DNA from: Clostridium yunnanense
GTDB lineage: Bacteria > Bacillota > Clostridia > Clostridiales > Clostridiaceae
DNA length: 64,000 bases
Assembly (NCBI RefSeq): GCF_016595795.1
Contig: NZ_JAENHN010000002.1
Coordinates: forward strand, 120,810 to 184,809
Reading direction: 5' to 3'
Both the position numbers and the translations under genes were made by a program. Under the pieces are notes generated by a model that searched no databases, was not told where the DNA came from, and saw only the letters and a list, made by a program, of their open reading frames with translations. Of the stretch, positions 32,558-42,494 are shown piece by piece (the first letter of the stretch is position 1; every line of letters begins with the position of its first letter).

Positions 32558-32639
32558 ATAAAATATCTAAGTTACAGTAGCTTGAAAATTTTATATTTCC
32601 TTATTCATTAAAAAATTTTAGATTTACTTATAACTTAAG

Positions 32640-32673
32640 AAAGAGATTCTTTTTTGAAGAATCTCTTTTTATT
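32640..32673 (-). terminator. Terminator between PHP gene and holin gene
   Basis: AAGAGATTCTT pairs with AAGAATCTCTT around a short loop, with T-runs on both strands, so it serves both convergent genes. Confidence 0.85.
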
Positions 32674-32688
32674 TACATCAATATCTCT

Positions 32689-32973
32689 TTATTTAACTTC
32701 ATTGTTTTCTCTAGATATAGTTGCTTCAGTAACTTCATCATATTTTTCTTCTGCTATAGGTTCTTCTTTCTTAGATTTATCATCAAAAAACCACTTTGCA
32801 GCTGTAGTAGGGTCATTTAATATACCTGCCATTACAAGTATTGTTAGAAGCGCATTTATAATATCCTTATAATTCGAAGGAAGTATATCTAATCCAAAAC
32901 CCTGTAAAACCATAGGAATTAATGCTGCTATTGCAACCCATAGTCCGTAATTTCTAAATCTCGACTTGTCCAT
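32689..32973 (-). CDS. Phage holin, phi-LC3 type, outside the prophage
   Basis: A 94-residue protein from the ATG at 32,973, after GGAGGATTAATT. The holin pattern is clear: a first membrane segment (NYGLWVAIAALIPMVLQGFG), a second (NALLTILVMAGIL), then NDPTTAAKWFFDD, matching the family's GIVxDPTTxGxxDS. A charged acidic tail follows. No other phage gene lies nearby, so this is an isolated or domesticated holin, perhaps for export of a lytic enzyme or toxin. Confidence 0.83.
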   Translation of the reverse strand: MDKSRFRNYGLWVAIAALIPMVLQGFGLDILPSNYKDIINALLTILVMAGILNDPTTAAKWFFDDKSKKEEPIAEEKYDEVTEATISRENNEVK

Positions 32974-33071
32974 AATTAATCCTCCTTCATTAGTATATTC
33001 TATTATATTCACAAAAAACATTTTTGTTCATAAATATACTAAATTAACGTTATTAAGTATAGACATTATTA

Positions 33072-33099
33072 TAGGGTTAAGCATCAGCTTAACCCTATG
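33072..33099 (-). terminator. Terminator of the aminopeptidase gene
   Basis: ATAGGGTTAAGC pairs perfectly with GCTTAACCCTAT around a four-base loop. Confidence 0.85.
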
Positions 33100-33108
33100 T
33101 TTTAATAA

Positions 33109-34512
33109 TTACGCTTCTACTAAGAAAGCTTCATACCCTCTAACTGCTTCATATATATCAGCTTTTGAGGCAACTTCCCATGGAGCATGCATATTTTGGA
33201 GTGCAATACCACAATCAATTACTTCCATATTATACTCTGCAAGTATATATGCTATGGTGCCACCGCCACCTTGGTCCACCTTTCCAAGTTCAGCTGTTTG
33301 CCAAGCAACATTATGCTTATCCATTATAGCTCTTATCTCTGCTACAAATTCTGGGTTGGCATCATTACAACCACTCTTACCTCTTGAACCTGTGTACTTA
33401 TTAAATACTATTCCCTTTCCAAAGAAAGCTGCATTCTTCTTTTCCATAACAGATGGATAATTCGGATCAAAAGCTGCACTAACATCGGAAGAAAGCATCT
33501 TTGAATTAGTTAAACATCTTCTAAGCTTAAGCTCACTATACTCGCCTACTCTATCCATAACTTCAGCAACTATATTTTCGAAAAACTTAGAATGCATTCC
33601 AGTAGCACCTACACTACCTATTTCTTCTTTATCCACAAACAATGCAACACATGTCTTCTCTGTTTCCTCTATGTTTGCTATTGCTTCAAAAGAAGTAAAT
33701 GCGCATATTCTATCATCATGTCCATATGCCATCACCATACTTCTATCAAGTCCATAGTCTCTTGCCTTACCTGCAGGTACTATTTCTAGCTCTGCTGAAA
33801 CGAAGTCTTCTTCTGTAATATCATACTTTTCATTTAATATAACAAGTATATTTTCTTTTACTTTTTCTTTTACATCTTTATCTTTTACCGGTCTACTTCC
33901 AACTAAAAGATTTAAATCTTCACCTTCTACAACCTTGTCCCCCTTCTTACCTAATTGATCAGCAGACAAGTGTATAAGTAAATCCGAAACCCCAACTACA
34001 GGATCGTTATCATCTTCACCTATTACTACATTTACAATCGTACCATCTTTTCTCACAACCACACCATGTATAGCAAGAGGGATAGCAACCCATTGATATT
34101 TCTTTACTCCACCATAATAATGTGTTTCTAAAAGTGCTAATTCAGAATCTTCATATAGTGGGTTCTGCTTTATATCAAGTCTTGGCGAATCTACATGAGC
34201 CCCTAGAATTGTAAGACCTTTTTCAAAAGATTGCTTTCCTATAACAAACATAGCTAGAGTTTTGCCCATATTGTTAGCATAAACCTTATCTCCAGCTTTT
34301 AGAGCGTCTCCATTTTTTATGATTTCTTTTAAATCCTTATAGCCTTTTTTCTCAGCCATTTTTATAAATTCATCTACACACTCTCTTTCAGTTTTGCAAA
34401 CTGACATAAATTGTTTGTATCTATCGCTTACTTCAAAAACCTTTTTAACATCCTCATTCGAATACTTATCCCAAGCATTAGGGATTTCTCTGGTCAATGT
34501 CTTCTTAGTCAT
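33109..34512 (-). CDS. M18 family aminopeptidase
   Basis: A 467-residue zinc aminopeptidase. M18 metal-binding motifs are present: GAHVDSPRLD, DKEEIGSVGATG, and a histidine near the end in ALQNMHAPWEV. The stretches THYYGGVKKYQW and MAYGHDDRICAF are also characteristic. It cleaves N-terminal residues from peptides in the cytoplasm; no signal peptide. AGGAGGACAAAT precedes the ATG. It is a single-gene unit with its own terminator. Confidence 0.93.
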   Translation of the reverse strand: MTKKTLTREIPNAWDKYSNEDVKKVFEVSDRYKQFMSVCKTERECVDEFIKMAEKKGYKDLKEIIKNGDALKAGDKVYANNMGKTLAMFVIGKQSFEKGLTILGAHVDSPRLDIKQNPLYEDSELALLETHYYGGVKKYQWVAIPLAIHGVVVRKDGTIVNVVIGEDDNDPVVGVSDLLIHLSADQLGKKGDKVVEGEDLNLLVGSRPVKDKDVKEKVKENILVILNEKYDITEEDFVSAELEIVPAGKARDYGLDRSMVMAYGHDDRICAFTSFEAIANIEETEKTCVALFVDKEEIGSVGATGMHSKFFENIVAEVMDRVGEYSELKLRRCLTNSKMLSSDVSAAFDPNYPSVMEKKNAAFFGKGIVFNKYTGSRGKSGCNDANPEFVAEIRAIMDKHNVAWQTAELGKVDQGGGGTIAYILAEYNMEVIDCGIALQNMHAPWEVASKADIYEAVRGYEAFLVEA

Positions 34513-34599
34513 ATTTGTCCTCCTTTTATACCTATAATGATTATATGTTTAATCTTATAAACAATCATATTTAAAAAATTCATCTTAATTTATAAAACA

Positions 34600-35529
34600 T
34601 TAAAGTAACTTTTTCCCTTTGAATATAGCCATTAAAATTACTACTAAAAATGCCATAGTACCTACCAATCCCTCAAAGGCAAATCTATCATTCTTAAAAG
34701 GAATATGTTCAAAACTCATCCCAAAGATGGCTGTTATAAGTTGCAAAGGGAGAAATACAGCAGTTATTATTGTAAAAGCCTTCATGAGTTCATTTGTTCT
34801 GATACCTATTTCAGCTTCATACGCTTCTCTTACCATAGCGAGATCCTGAGCTAGACTCTCCATGGAAGCTAATAACTTTTCTATTTTATCATTCAAATTT
34901 TTAAATAAATACATTTGATCATGCTCTATTACATTATTCTCATTGAGTAGCAGTGCATCGCCTATATATCTAAGCGGATTAAGAAGTTTTCTTAGTTTAT
35001 AACTCTCTCTTCTTAACGATACAAGTTTATTTATATGTTTTGATTTAGGAGATTTTAATATATCTAGTTCTATTCTATCAGCTTCTGTCTCTAAATCTGC
35101 AATAATATTATAATTATTTATTATAAGTCTATCTAGAATATAATATAAGATTATGTAAGGTTTACAATTTTCTTTTAATATAAAACAATTTTTATCCTTC
35201 TCAATATCTTCCATCAGATTAGATATAAGTTTCACTTCATTTTTGTAAACAGTAATAATAAAATTTTTACCTAGGTATATATCAATCTCTCTAGGAATTA
35301 TCTCTAAGTCTTCATTGTCAAGTGCGTTAAAAACCATAAAAGAATAATTTTTATAATAATCTATTCTAGGATACTGTCTAAAATTCTGGCACTCTTCAAT
35401 AGTTTCAGCAGAGAATATAACTCCAAGTTTATGAACTTCCTTTTGATCACAACAGATCCAATAATAAGATCTTTCTAGTTCCCATTGGTCTACCACTGTT
35501 AAATTATCACAAATATCATATACAATCAT
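34600..35529 (-). CDS. CorA-like divalent cation transporter with altered GMN motif
   Basis: A 309-residue protein starting at the ATG eight bases after AAAGG. The cytoplasmic N-terminal domain and long helix match CorA (for example SLAQDLAMVREAYEAEIGIR). Two membrane segments close the protein (FTIITAVFLPLQLITAIFG, LVGTMAFLVVILMAIF). The loop motif is FGMSFEHIP instead of GMNF. GMN forms the magnesium selectivity site, so substitution of N by S may change ion choice. Transport of magnesium is thus less certain than membership of the family. Confidence 0.85.
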   Translation of the reverse strand: MIVYDICDNLTVVDQWELERSYYWICCDQKEVHKLGVIFSAETIEECQNFRQYPRIDYYKNYSFMVFNALDNEDLEIIPREIDIYLGKNFIITVYKNEVKLISNLMEDIEKDKNCFILKENCKPYIILYYILDRLIINNYNIIADLETEADRIELDILKSPKSKHINKLVSLRRESYKLRKLLNPLRYIGDALLLNENNVIEHDQMYLFKNLNDKIEKLLASMESLAQDLAMVREAYEAEIGIRTNELMKAFTIITAVFLPLQLITAIFGMSFEHIPFKNDRFAFEGLVGTMAFLVVILMAIFKGKKLL

Positions 35530-35591
35530 AAATATCACCTTTTTTTAAACGCTCTATCTATTATGTACATGAAATAAAGAACTTATGTGAA

Positions 35592-36503
35592 TTATTCTTC
35601 AGTTTTATTCATTCTGCTTTCAATTATGTCAACTGGAGTTGTATCTGACATAAGATTATATCTATAATTGGCTGCTGCAGCCTCGATTATTACAGCAATA
35701 TTTCTACCAGGTCTTATAGGAACTCTCATTCTTCGTATGTTAACTCCTAAGATATCAACAAATTCAGCATTAATTCCTAATCTATCATAATCTCCGTCAT
35801 CTCTCCAATGCTCTAAATGAATAGCAAGCTTTATCTCCTTTGATGCTAGTACCGAACTTAATCCATATAGCGCAGATACATCGATTATTCCCATACCTCT
35901 AACTTCTAACATTCCAAACGTAATATGAGGTGATGTTCCTATTAAATCTTCATCTATCTCTTTTATATCAACTGCATCATCAGTAACAAGTCTATGCCCT
36001 CTTTTTATAAGTTCAAGGGCTGTTTCACTTTTTCCTATTCCACTTTCACCAGTAATTAAAATCCCTATACCATACACATCAACTAACACTCCATGAAGCC
36101 TGGTTTCAGGTGCCATTTTATCTGCTAGATATATAGTAGTTTTACTCATAAACTTTGTTGTCATCATTTCAGTTCTAAGAACCCATGTTTTGTTTTTCTG
36201 AGCAGCCTTTATAAGCTCTTCATGAGGATCTAAACTTCTTGTGATCACAAGACAACTTACATTAAAGCTAAAAAACTTATTAACTCTTTTTTTTCTAAGA
36301 TCAACTCCCATATCATCTAAAAAGCTCCATTCGGCTTTTCCAATAACTTGTATCCTTTCTGGAGCAAAATAATTATAAAACCCTGCAAGTTGTAATCCAG
36401 GCCTGTTTATGTCGCTTACAGTTATAGGAATATTCTTTTCACCTTCTACTAATACTTCAAAATCAAAATCTTTAACTAATTTTTCAACGGTTACAATACC
36501 CAT
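35592..36503 (-). CDS. hprK: HPr kinase/phosphorylase
   Basis: A 303-residue enzyme that phosphorylates and dephosphorylates serine 46 of HPr and so links sugar supply to carbon catabolite control. The P-loop is GESGIGKS at 152-159, with the conserved LVTDDAVDI and the family signature EVRGMGIIDVSALYG following. The N-terminal 130 residues form the usual second domain. It has family length. The DUF896 gene lies 16 bases upstream in the same orientation. Confidence 0.95.
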   Translation of the reverse strand: MGIVTVEKLVKDFDFEVLVEGEKNIPITVSDINRPGLQLAGFYNYFAPERIQVIGKAEWSFLDDMGVDLRKKRVNKFFSFNVSCLVITRSLDPHEELIKAAQKNKTWVLRTEMMTTKFMSKTTIYLADKMAPETRLHGVLVDVYGIGILITGESGIGKSETALELIKRGHRLVTDDAVDIKEIDEDLIGTSPHITFGMLEVRGMGIIDVSALYGLSSVLASKEIKLAIHLEHWRDDGDYDRLGINAEFVDILGVNIRRMRVPIRPGRNIAVIIEAAAANYRYNLMSDTTPVDIIESRMNKTEE

Positions 36504-36519
36504 AAAATATCATCCTTCA

Positions 36520-36699
36520 TTATTTCTTTAAATTTTTAGGTTCAATTGTATTTAATTGCGATCTAAAATTACTTTTTACTCTTTCTATATAATCTTTTCT
36601 CAATTCTTGCTGCTCTTCTTTTTCTTGTTCGTTTAACCCTTCTTCTTTACTCTTCTTATATAAAAAATTAATTCTTTCAATTAGTTGTTCAATATTCAT
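36520..36699 (-). CDS. DUF896 (YnzC-like) small protein
   Basis: A 59-residue protein from the ATG at 36,699, after AAGGAGAATTTCA. It has the DUF896 pattern: MNIEQLIERINFLYKKSKEE, GLNEQEKEEQQELRKDYIER and VKSNFRSQL. In Bacillus the relative YnzC is in the SOS-induced yneA operon; no LexA site is seen here. It probably shares the mRNA of hprK. Confidence 0.88.
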   Translation of the reverse strand: MNIEQLIERINFLYKKSKEEGLNEQEKEEQQELRKDYIERVKSNFRSQLNTIEPKNLKK

Positions 36700-36955
36700 T
36701 GAAATTCTCCTTCTTAAGTTCAATAATTCATAATCAAAAATTAATTATGTGTCTAGTTTTTATTTTACCTTTCTCTAAACTATTTATCAACAACAAATCT
36801 TTAGACGAAATTCTACAATCTCATTTTATTACATTTATGTAAAATTCTACATTTGCAGACTTTTACATAATTTTCCACTTGTTGCTTTATGCGTTTTGGG
36901 GCATTTTGTTAAGATTTTATAGCGTTAATTGTAACAATTTGACTTATGAATTTTT

Positions 36956-36983
36956 TTTACAAAAATACAAAATTTGTTATAAT
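36956..36983 (+). promoter_or_regulatory. Promoter of the Spo0E-like gene
   Basis: TTTACA (36,956-36,961), a 16-base spacer and TATAAT (36,978-36,983) on the plus strand. The remaining 230 bases of this gap are AT-rich with no recognisable element. Confidence 0.65.
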
Positions 36984-37035
36984 AATATTACGCTACTAAT
37001 AAGTTAATAATTTAATTAGATTGGAGGATAAACTT

Positions 37036-37254
37036 ATGTATTCTTACAAATTAGAAAAAAAGATTATCAGGAGAAAGCTTTTACTAAACTTTGTTCTCAA
37101 TTTTCTATCACCTACTAATATTTTGGTAATAAAACTAAGTGAGAATTTGGACAAGCTTATAGTTAAACAACAAAAACATTTGCTAAAAAAGCATTTAGGT
37201 AAGAGCTGCTTAGGAAAGAAAAGACTGAGAGGCCTTTATAAAAATATAGCTTAA
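37036..37254 (+). CDS. Spo0E-like regulatory protein (probable)
   Basis: A 72-residue protein from the ATG eight bases after GGAGG. The segment VIKLSENLDKLIVKQQK resembles the Spo0E-family signature (S-x-x-L-D-x-L-I), which dephosphorylates Spo0A-type regulators and delays sporulation. The usual SQELD is SENLD here, and both ends are unusually lysine-rich. If correct, it acts on the sporulation phosphorelay. The match is short, so the call is tentative. Confidence 0.5.
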   Translation: MYSYKLEKKIIRRKLLLNFVLNFLSPTNILVIKLSENLDKLIVKQQKHLLKKHLGKSCLGKKRLRGLYKNIA

Positions 37255-37297
37255 TATTGTCGGGGTTTAGAATATGTACTATAAATTTTTAGGACAC

Positions 37298-37332
37298 TAA
37301 AAAGCCTCTTTAGAAATCAACTAAAGAGGCTT
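37298..37332. terminator. Terminator between convergent genes
   Basis: AAGCCTCTTTAG pairs with CTAAAGAGGCTT around a seven-base loop. Confidence 0.88.
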
Positions 37333-37385
37333 GATAGAATATGAAGTTTACTTTTACATATATAAAAAACTATAATTCTGAATTT

Positions 37386-37781
37386 TTATAGACCTAGTTG
37401 ATCCATAACATCATCAATATCTAAATCTTTATCTTCTTCGAAAAATACAGCTATAAATTCATTGTAATTGTAATTTGAAGGATCAAGGTCATAAGAAACA
37501 AACTGAGCTTGAATCTCAAATTCTTCATTTATTTCATCAATTATATCACTTACGTTATCTATAGCTATATCACTCAAATAAGGTAAGAAGAATTCTGAAT
37601 ACCATTCTTCACTCTCTTCTTCATGATCACTCTCTTCATTTGAATACGCCTTAGCTGCGCTCAATTCGTCACTGTCGAAGTCATAGAAGAATCTTAATAC
37701 AAGACCTTCCTTATATTCAATTTCTTGAACATCTACTAATTCATTTTCACTTAAAAATTTAATAATCTCCGATTTCTTCAT
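37386..37781 (-). CDS. Acidic protein, unknown
   Basis: A 131-residue, very acidic protein (for example SNEESDHEEESEEWYSEF). GGAGGTTAAATA precedes the ATG. It lies 17 bases downstream of the DUF1292 gene and forms a two-gene unit with it. No domain recognised. Confidence 0.7.
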   Translation of the reverse strand: MKKSEIIKFLSENELVDVQEIEYKEGLVLRFFYDFDSDELSAAKAYSNEESDHEEESEEWYSEFFLPYLSDIAIDNVSDIIDEINEEFEIQAQFVSYDLDPSNYNYNEFIAVFFEEDKDLDIDDVMDQLGL

Positions 37782-37798
37782 TATTTAACCTCCATTAA

Positions 37799-38056
37799 TT
37801 AATACAATAATTTCTTATATTCTTTTTTTACAGCTTCAAACTCTTTATCATCTTCAACAAGGTTATATTCTTCCTTACCTTCTACTTCATCTACTCTAAA
37901 TATAAATGCATCTTCTTCATCAGCACCTTCTTCAAGCGGTGATAATATCAAGTACTCCTGTTCCTCTAAGTATATTCTAGCAACAGCTTCAAAATCCACC
38001 TTGTTACCATTCTCGTCTCTAAAAGACATTATTTCCTTTTCATCTAAATCACTCAT
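37799..38056 (-). CDS. DUF1292 (YrzB-like) protein
   Basis: An 85-residue protein from the ATG at 38,056, after GAGGAGATTTTTT. The DUF1292 pattern is clear: an acidic protein with [40 protein letters not shown] and a helical end. Function of the family is unknown. Confidence 0.88.
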   Translation of the reverse strand: MSDLDEKEIMSFRDENGNKVDFEAVARIYLEEQEYLILSPLEEGADEEDAFIFRVDEVEGKEEYNLVEDDKEFEAVKKEYKKLLY

Positions 38057-38169
38057 AAAAAATCTCCTCATATATTATAAATTTAAAATAAAATTTTCTC
38101 TTTTATATGTATTATAATTCCATTAATTAAAACATCTATTCTAAAAACATACTTCTTTTTAATACAGTA

Positions 38170-38200
38170 AAAGAACACTATAGATTTGATAGTGTTCTTT
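38170..38200 (-). terminator. Terminator of the flavodiiron protein gene
   Basis: AAAGAACACTAT pairs with ATAGTGTTCTTT around a seven-base loop. Confidence 0.88.
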
Positions 38201-38209
38201 ATAATTTTC

Positions 38210-39376
38210 TTAAACTAAACTCATGAAGTTTTCAACGAACTCGTCTGCATTTTTAAAGTCTGCTTCTGATGGCACGAAATTCACCTTAAGTCCGTCTATT
38301 GTTTTTAGTTTTAAACTCTTAAGTCTTTCAGTCAGCATTGGCACACCTTCTCCACTCCATCCAAAGGATCCAAAGGCTGCTGCTGGTTTTGATCTATTTA
38401 TTATAGGATTAACCAATGACAATAAATCCCATGATGGCTTAACAGCATCTTGATTTATAGTAGGAGAACCTATAAGAAAAGCAGAACTATTGTCTATAAG
38501 TTCAGCAGCTTTTTCTATAGGCATTGAAGTTATTTCATGAACCTCAACCTTTATGCCCTTTTCTGCTATCTTTTCTGTAACATACTTAGCTATGGCTTCT
38601 GTGTTTCCGTAAGCTGATATGTAAAACACTTGAACATTCTTTTCAACTGCCTCTACAGTAGCCCATTTATCATAAAGATCTAAGTATTTTTTTGCATCAG
38701 CTACATGTAAAGGTCCATGGCTCGGAGCAATTATATCTATATTTAGACCATCTATTTTTGTTAGTGCTTGCTTTACAAACTTTTTAAATGGTCCCATTAT
38801 TACTTCAAAATAGTATTTCATTTCTTCAAAATAATCGTCAGAGAAACTATCAGTTAATGCTCCTTCAGGACAATAATGACAACCTGTGAAATCGCAAGTG
38901 AATAAAAGAGCTTTATCCTCTACATAAGTAAATATAGTATCTGGCCAGTGAAGGTTAGGAGCTGATATAAACTTTAAAGTAGTGCTCCCTAAATTTAAAT
39001 CTTCTTTAGCTTCAATAGCTTCGAAAGGCTTATTTACAATATTCTTAAGATAGTTTATTGCGGCTCTTGAGCCAACTATTTTAGCATTTGGATAGTCTTC
39101 CATAAGTCTAACAATAGATCCGCTATGATCTAATTCTGTATGCTGAACAATTATATAGTCTACAGCTTTTTCACCTATTATATGAGTTATATTTTCTTTA
39201 AATTCATTATAAAATCCGTTCTTAACGCTATCAACTACAGCTATCTTATCATCATTTATAAGATATGAGTTATAGGTTGTACCCTTTTTTGTTTCCATTA
39301 TAATATCGAATACTCTTAATTCAGCGTCTTTAACACCAATCCAATATATATTATCTCTAATCTTTTCTACGCTCAT
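38210..39376 (-). CDS. fprA: Flavodiiron protein (FprA-type A-type flavoprotein)
   Basis: A 388-residue cytoplasmic enzyme that reduces oxygen or nitric oxide in anaerobes. The ATG at 39,376 follows GGAGGTAGTACA. Residues 1-245 are a metallo-beta-lactamase-like domain with the diiron ligands HTELDH, a further stretch [15 protein letters not shown] and SHGPLH. Residues 250-388 are a flavodoxin-type FMN domain ([38 protein letters not shown]). There is no rubredoxin domain, so an external donor is needed. Confidence 0.95.
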   Translation of the reverse strand: MSVEKIRDNIYWIGVKDAELRVFDIIMETKKGTTYNSYLINDDKIAVVDSVKNGFYNEFKENITHIIGEKAVDYIIVQHTELDHSGSIVRLMEDYPNAKIVGSRAAINYLKNIVNKPFEAIEAKEDLNLGSTTLKFISAPNLHWPDTIFTYVEDKALLFTCDFTGCHYCPEGALTDSFSDDYFEEMKYYFEVIMGPFKKFVKQALTKIDGLNIDIIAPSHGPLHVADAKKYLDLYDKWATVEAVEKNVQVFYISAYGNTEAIAKYVTEKIAEKGIKVEVHEITSMPIEKAAELIDNSSAFLIGSPTINQDAVKPSWDLLSLVNPIINRSKPAAAFGSFGWSGEGVPMLTERLKSLKLKTIDGLKVNFVPSEADFKNADEFVENFMSLV

Positions 39377-39541
39377 TGTACTACCTCCATAACTGTAATA
39401 AAATAAAAACCACATAAATTGTACCATAGAAGCTTGTATTTTACAATCTTATCCACACTTGCCCAAACCATATGCAAATACGTCTTTGTTATTACAATAT
39501 CATCTTCTCTTGCTTAGTTATTGCTATATATTTAGACTACT

Positions 39542-39668
39542 AAAACTCCCCTATTAAAGATGCATCACTTTAAACCAAAATTTATTATTAAAACCTTCAC
39601 AGCTTCTTATGATAAAATTTAATAATAAAATCTTATTACAAAGTGAACATATAGACTAGAGGAGTTTT
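39542..39668. repeat. Hairpin repeat, copy C
   Basis: The core at 39,558-39,652 aligns to copy B: AGATGCATCACTTT against AGATGTACCACTTC, apex CACAGCTTCTTATGA against CACGGCTTCTGGTGA, and right side TCTTATTACAAAGTG against TTTTATTACGAAGTG. It is extended by an outer stem AAAACTCC/GGAGTTTT. It lies in the 370-base gap between helD and the flavodiiron gene. Confidence 0.78.
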
Positions 39669-39749
39669 TATAAATATTTATTCTATTGAAATTAATTATA
39701 AGTTTTTATTTATATTTGTTTTTTTCTTTAAAGTTCAACTAAAAATAAG

Positions 39750-42050
39750 TTAACCATCACTGAGCAAACTGCTGATATTGCCATTGTAAAAAACATACTG
39801 ATAATGAAGTGCTCTCGTCAAAACAACATATAGCAGCTTCTTATCAAGCTCGTTATCTCTATATATTTGATCATTACAATTAAACACTATAGAGCAGTCA
39901 AATTCCAGTCCTTTAGTTAAATAGGATGGTATTATTATCTTATCTAATTTTATATTTTTATCTGCTTCTTTTATGAGCGTCCAATCATACATAGAGTTTT
40001 TCTTCATTATATCTCTTATTTTCTTGCACTCATCAAAGGTTCTTCCTATTATAGCTACGCTGTTCTTGCCACTGTTTATGACTTTATTTACAATTGCATC
40101 TGTTTCCTTTGCAAAATCATTATTATTTTCATATTGTATAATTTTAGGTTCTTCCCCATGCCTTAGTACAGGGGTCGCAGGCCTTAGATTATTTTTTTGT
40201 TTCTTTAACACCTGATTTGCAAACTCTATTATTTCTATGGTTGATCTATAGCTCTGAGTTAAAGGTATATAAGTACATTCACCTCTAAATACATCATCAA
40301 TAAGCTTCTCCCATTGATCAATTCCTTTATAATAATATATTCCCTGCCCTAAATCTCCTACTATTGTCATAGAGTTACCTAACGCTAACATCGCAGCTAC
40401 ACACATCTGCAGCGGGGAATAATCTTGAGCTTCATCTATAACTATATGTTTATATTTCTTATCGTCTGGGACACCTTCCACCATAAGCTTTAGGTATAAC
40501 AACGGAGCTATATCATCACTATCAATTACTCCTTGTTCGTCATCGTTTTCTAACACTTCAACTATATGATTCCAAAGTTTTTTAGGTATAACTCCATCTG
40601 TTAATTCATCAAAAAGTTCTTCTTCTTTAAACAATCTCTTGTATAGATTCTTAGTATCTATACCCTTCCAGTTATCAAAATAAGCATCAAACTCACTCTT
40701 ACCTTCTGCTCTTATCTTATTTTTAAAAGCATCTCTTTCATCATATATCTCTATTAGCTTTTGTCGTCTCTCTAAACAATCATCCATTTGTTTTTTTATT
40801 CTTGAGATTTGATATTCATACTGAAAATCTATCTTTTCGATGACCTTCATTAGTTTTTCATTCAGCTTTAAGGAGAAGTATCTCTTTATCTCATCTTTTC
40901 TTTTATTAATTGGCATATGTTTCATATCCTGAACATATAGCCTCTTTATTTCTGTTTTCTCAAAGATCGTAAAACCTTGAATCGTTATATTTTCCATGTT
41001 GGAAGACTCTCTTTCTAATATAAGAAGAAATCTATCCATGATAGACTTAAATACCATAGATCCTTTTATTTTACTAGAATTAGTTATATATTTAACTTCT
41101 TCGGAATCTTCATTCTCCAACACATTCTGGAGCTTTTTATCCTTTGAATATAACTTTCCTTTTATTTTTAAGTAGTCTATAGCAAACTCCTCGAAAGTCT
41201 TTTGCTTTACTTCTCCAACTCCTAGTGTTGGAAGAACTTCAGATATATAATCTAAAAAAAGCTTATTAGGCGCTACCACTAAAATATCTTGCCCATCTAA
41301 CTTTTCCTTATATCTGTAAAGTAAATAAGCAAGTCTATGGAGTGCCACAGTGGTCTTACCTGACCCTGCTGATCCCTGTACTATTATTGGTGCATTCTTT
41401 TCCGCTCTTATAATTTCATTTTGTTCTTTTTGTATTGTAGCGACTACTTCTTTTAGCTTTCGTCCAGTGCTTTGTTCAAGATTTATTTTTAAAAATTCAT
41501 CAATTAATGCATTTTCACCACTGTCATCTATTGCATTTTTTAATATAATTTCATTAATTCCCTCATCGAAAATATCTTTTATATCTCCTTGATCAAAAAG
41601 AAATTTTCTCTTTAATGAAAGGTTCCCTTGAACTACTCCAATAGGTGCTCTATAATATGCATCACCTTGTGTCCCACTATAATATAAATCTGCTAAAGGC
41701 GCTCTCCAGTCAATGACGAGTTCTTCTCCCTTACTCATATCTCCTAGCCCAAATTTCCCTATATAAAAAACTTCTTCCTTCTTCCTATACTCCCTAAAAT
41801 CAATCCTAGCAAAGTATGGTTGTTCAATAGACTCTCTATACCTTTCAAGATTCTTGTGAACTATATTATATATCTTTTCTTCGGTCTCCAGTTCTTCGTT
41901 ATACTTTCCTTTGGATGCTTTTTTCAGTTTTCCTATTTTATCTAAAAGTTTTTGTTCTTCATTCCCTTGAGTGTAAGCAGCATCTTCAAGCCACTGCTTA
42001 GTCTCTCTTAAATGCTTCTTTTCATAACTTAATTCTTCTTCTTTTATCAT
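39750..42050 (-). CDS. helD: HelD-type helicase-like RNA polymerase factor
   Basis: A 766-residue superfamily-1 ATPase from the ATG at 42,050, after AAAGGTGGTGGAATT. HelD frees stalled RNA polymerase. The N-terminal helical arm (EKKHLRETKQWLEDAAY and on) is followed by FIGKFG/WRAPLADLYYS stretches, the Walker A QGSAGSGKTTVALHRLAYLL, Walker B VIDEAQDYSPLQM, and late motifs SYRSTIEIIEFA and YVVLTRALHYQYV. This combination distinguishes HelD from UvrD/PcrA. It is a single-gene unit. Confidence 0.92.
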   Translation of the reverse strand: MIKEEELSYEKKHLRETKQWLEDAAYTQGNEEQKLLDKIGKLKKASKGKYNEELETEEKIYNIVHKNLERYRESIEQPYFARIDFREYRKKEEVFYIGKFGLGDMSKGEELVIDWRAPLADLYYSGTQGDAYYRAPIGVVQGNLSLKRKFLFDQGDIKDIFDEGINEIILKNAIDDSGENALIDEFLKINLEQSTGRKLKEVVATIQKEQNEIIRAEKNAPIIVQGSAGSGKTTVALHRLAYLLYRYKEKLDGQDILVVAPNKLFLDYISEVLPTLGVGEVKQKTFEEFAIDYLKIKGKLYSKDKKLQNVLENEDSEEVKYITNSSKIKGSMVFKSIMDRFLLILERESSNMENITIQGFTIFEKTEIKRLYVQDMKHMPINKRKDEIKRYFSLKLNEKLMKVIEKIDFQYEYQISRIKKQMDDCLERRQKLIEIYDERDAFKNKIRAEGKSEFDAYFDNWKGIDTKNLYKRLFKEEELFDELTDGVIPKKLWNHIVEVLENDDEQGVIDSDDIAPLLYLKLMVEGVPDDKKYKHIVIDEAQDYSPLQMCVAAMLALGNSMTIVGDLGQGIYYYKGIDQWEKLIDDVFRGECTYIPLTQSYRSTIEIIEFANQVLKKQKNNLRPATPVLRHGEEPKIIQYENNNDFAKETDAIVNKVINSGKNSVAIIGRTFDECKKIRDIMKKNSMYDWTLIKEADKNIKLDKIIIPSYLTKGLEFDCSIVFNCNDQIYRDNELDKKLLYVVLTRALHYQYVFYNGNISSLLSDG

Positions 42051-42082
42051 AATTCCACCACCTTTGGTATCCATCCACAGAC

Positions 42083-42150
42083 CTTTTTACGCATCTGCCT
42101 TTCCCATTGTACAAGAGGAAAATATTGCAGGCTAATAAGTTTTGTTTTTT
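42083..42150. repeat. Short intergenic repeat K, copy 1
   Basis: Shares with 44,881-44,945 the order TTTTTAC, CATCTGCCTTTCC, TGTA, GAAAA, CAGGC and TAA. CTGC and GCAG, and TTTCC and GGAAA, can pair within it. It lies just upstream of helD. Confidence 0.55.
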
Positions 42151-42494
42151 TACTGTATTTCAATAAAAAACTTCAAAACCCATTAAAGTATCTAAATCTA
42201 ACGGCCATAAAAACTTTATACCTTTCTTTGCAGAAAAAATACTCAATTCTTATAAACTTAATATTTGGATTAAATATAAGCCAAATTTACTACTTTGCTT
42301 ACATATATAATCAGCAACTATAATTTTACCAGTTAATAGTATTAAATCAATATATTTAGCCCTCATTTTAGGTTCCTATATCTTTAAATAAAAATTATAT
42401 TAATTTTATACAATTGTTGTCAATAAACTTATAGTATATTTCATATAATTTAATGTAAATTTATATTTTGTACAAGTATAGCTTGAGTAATTAC

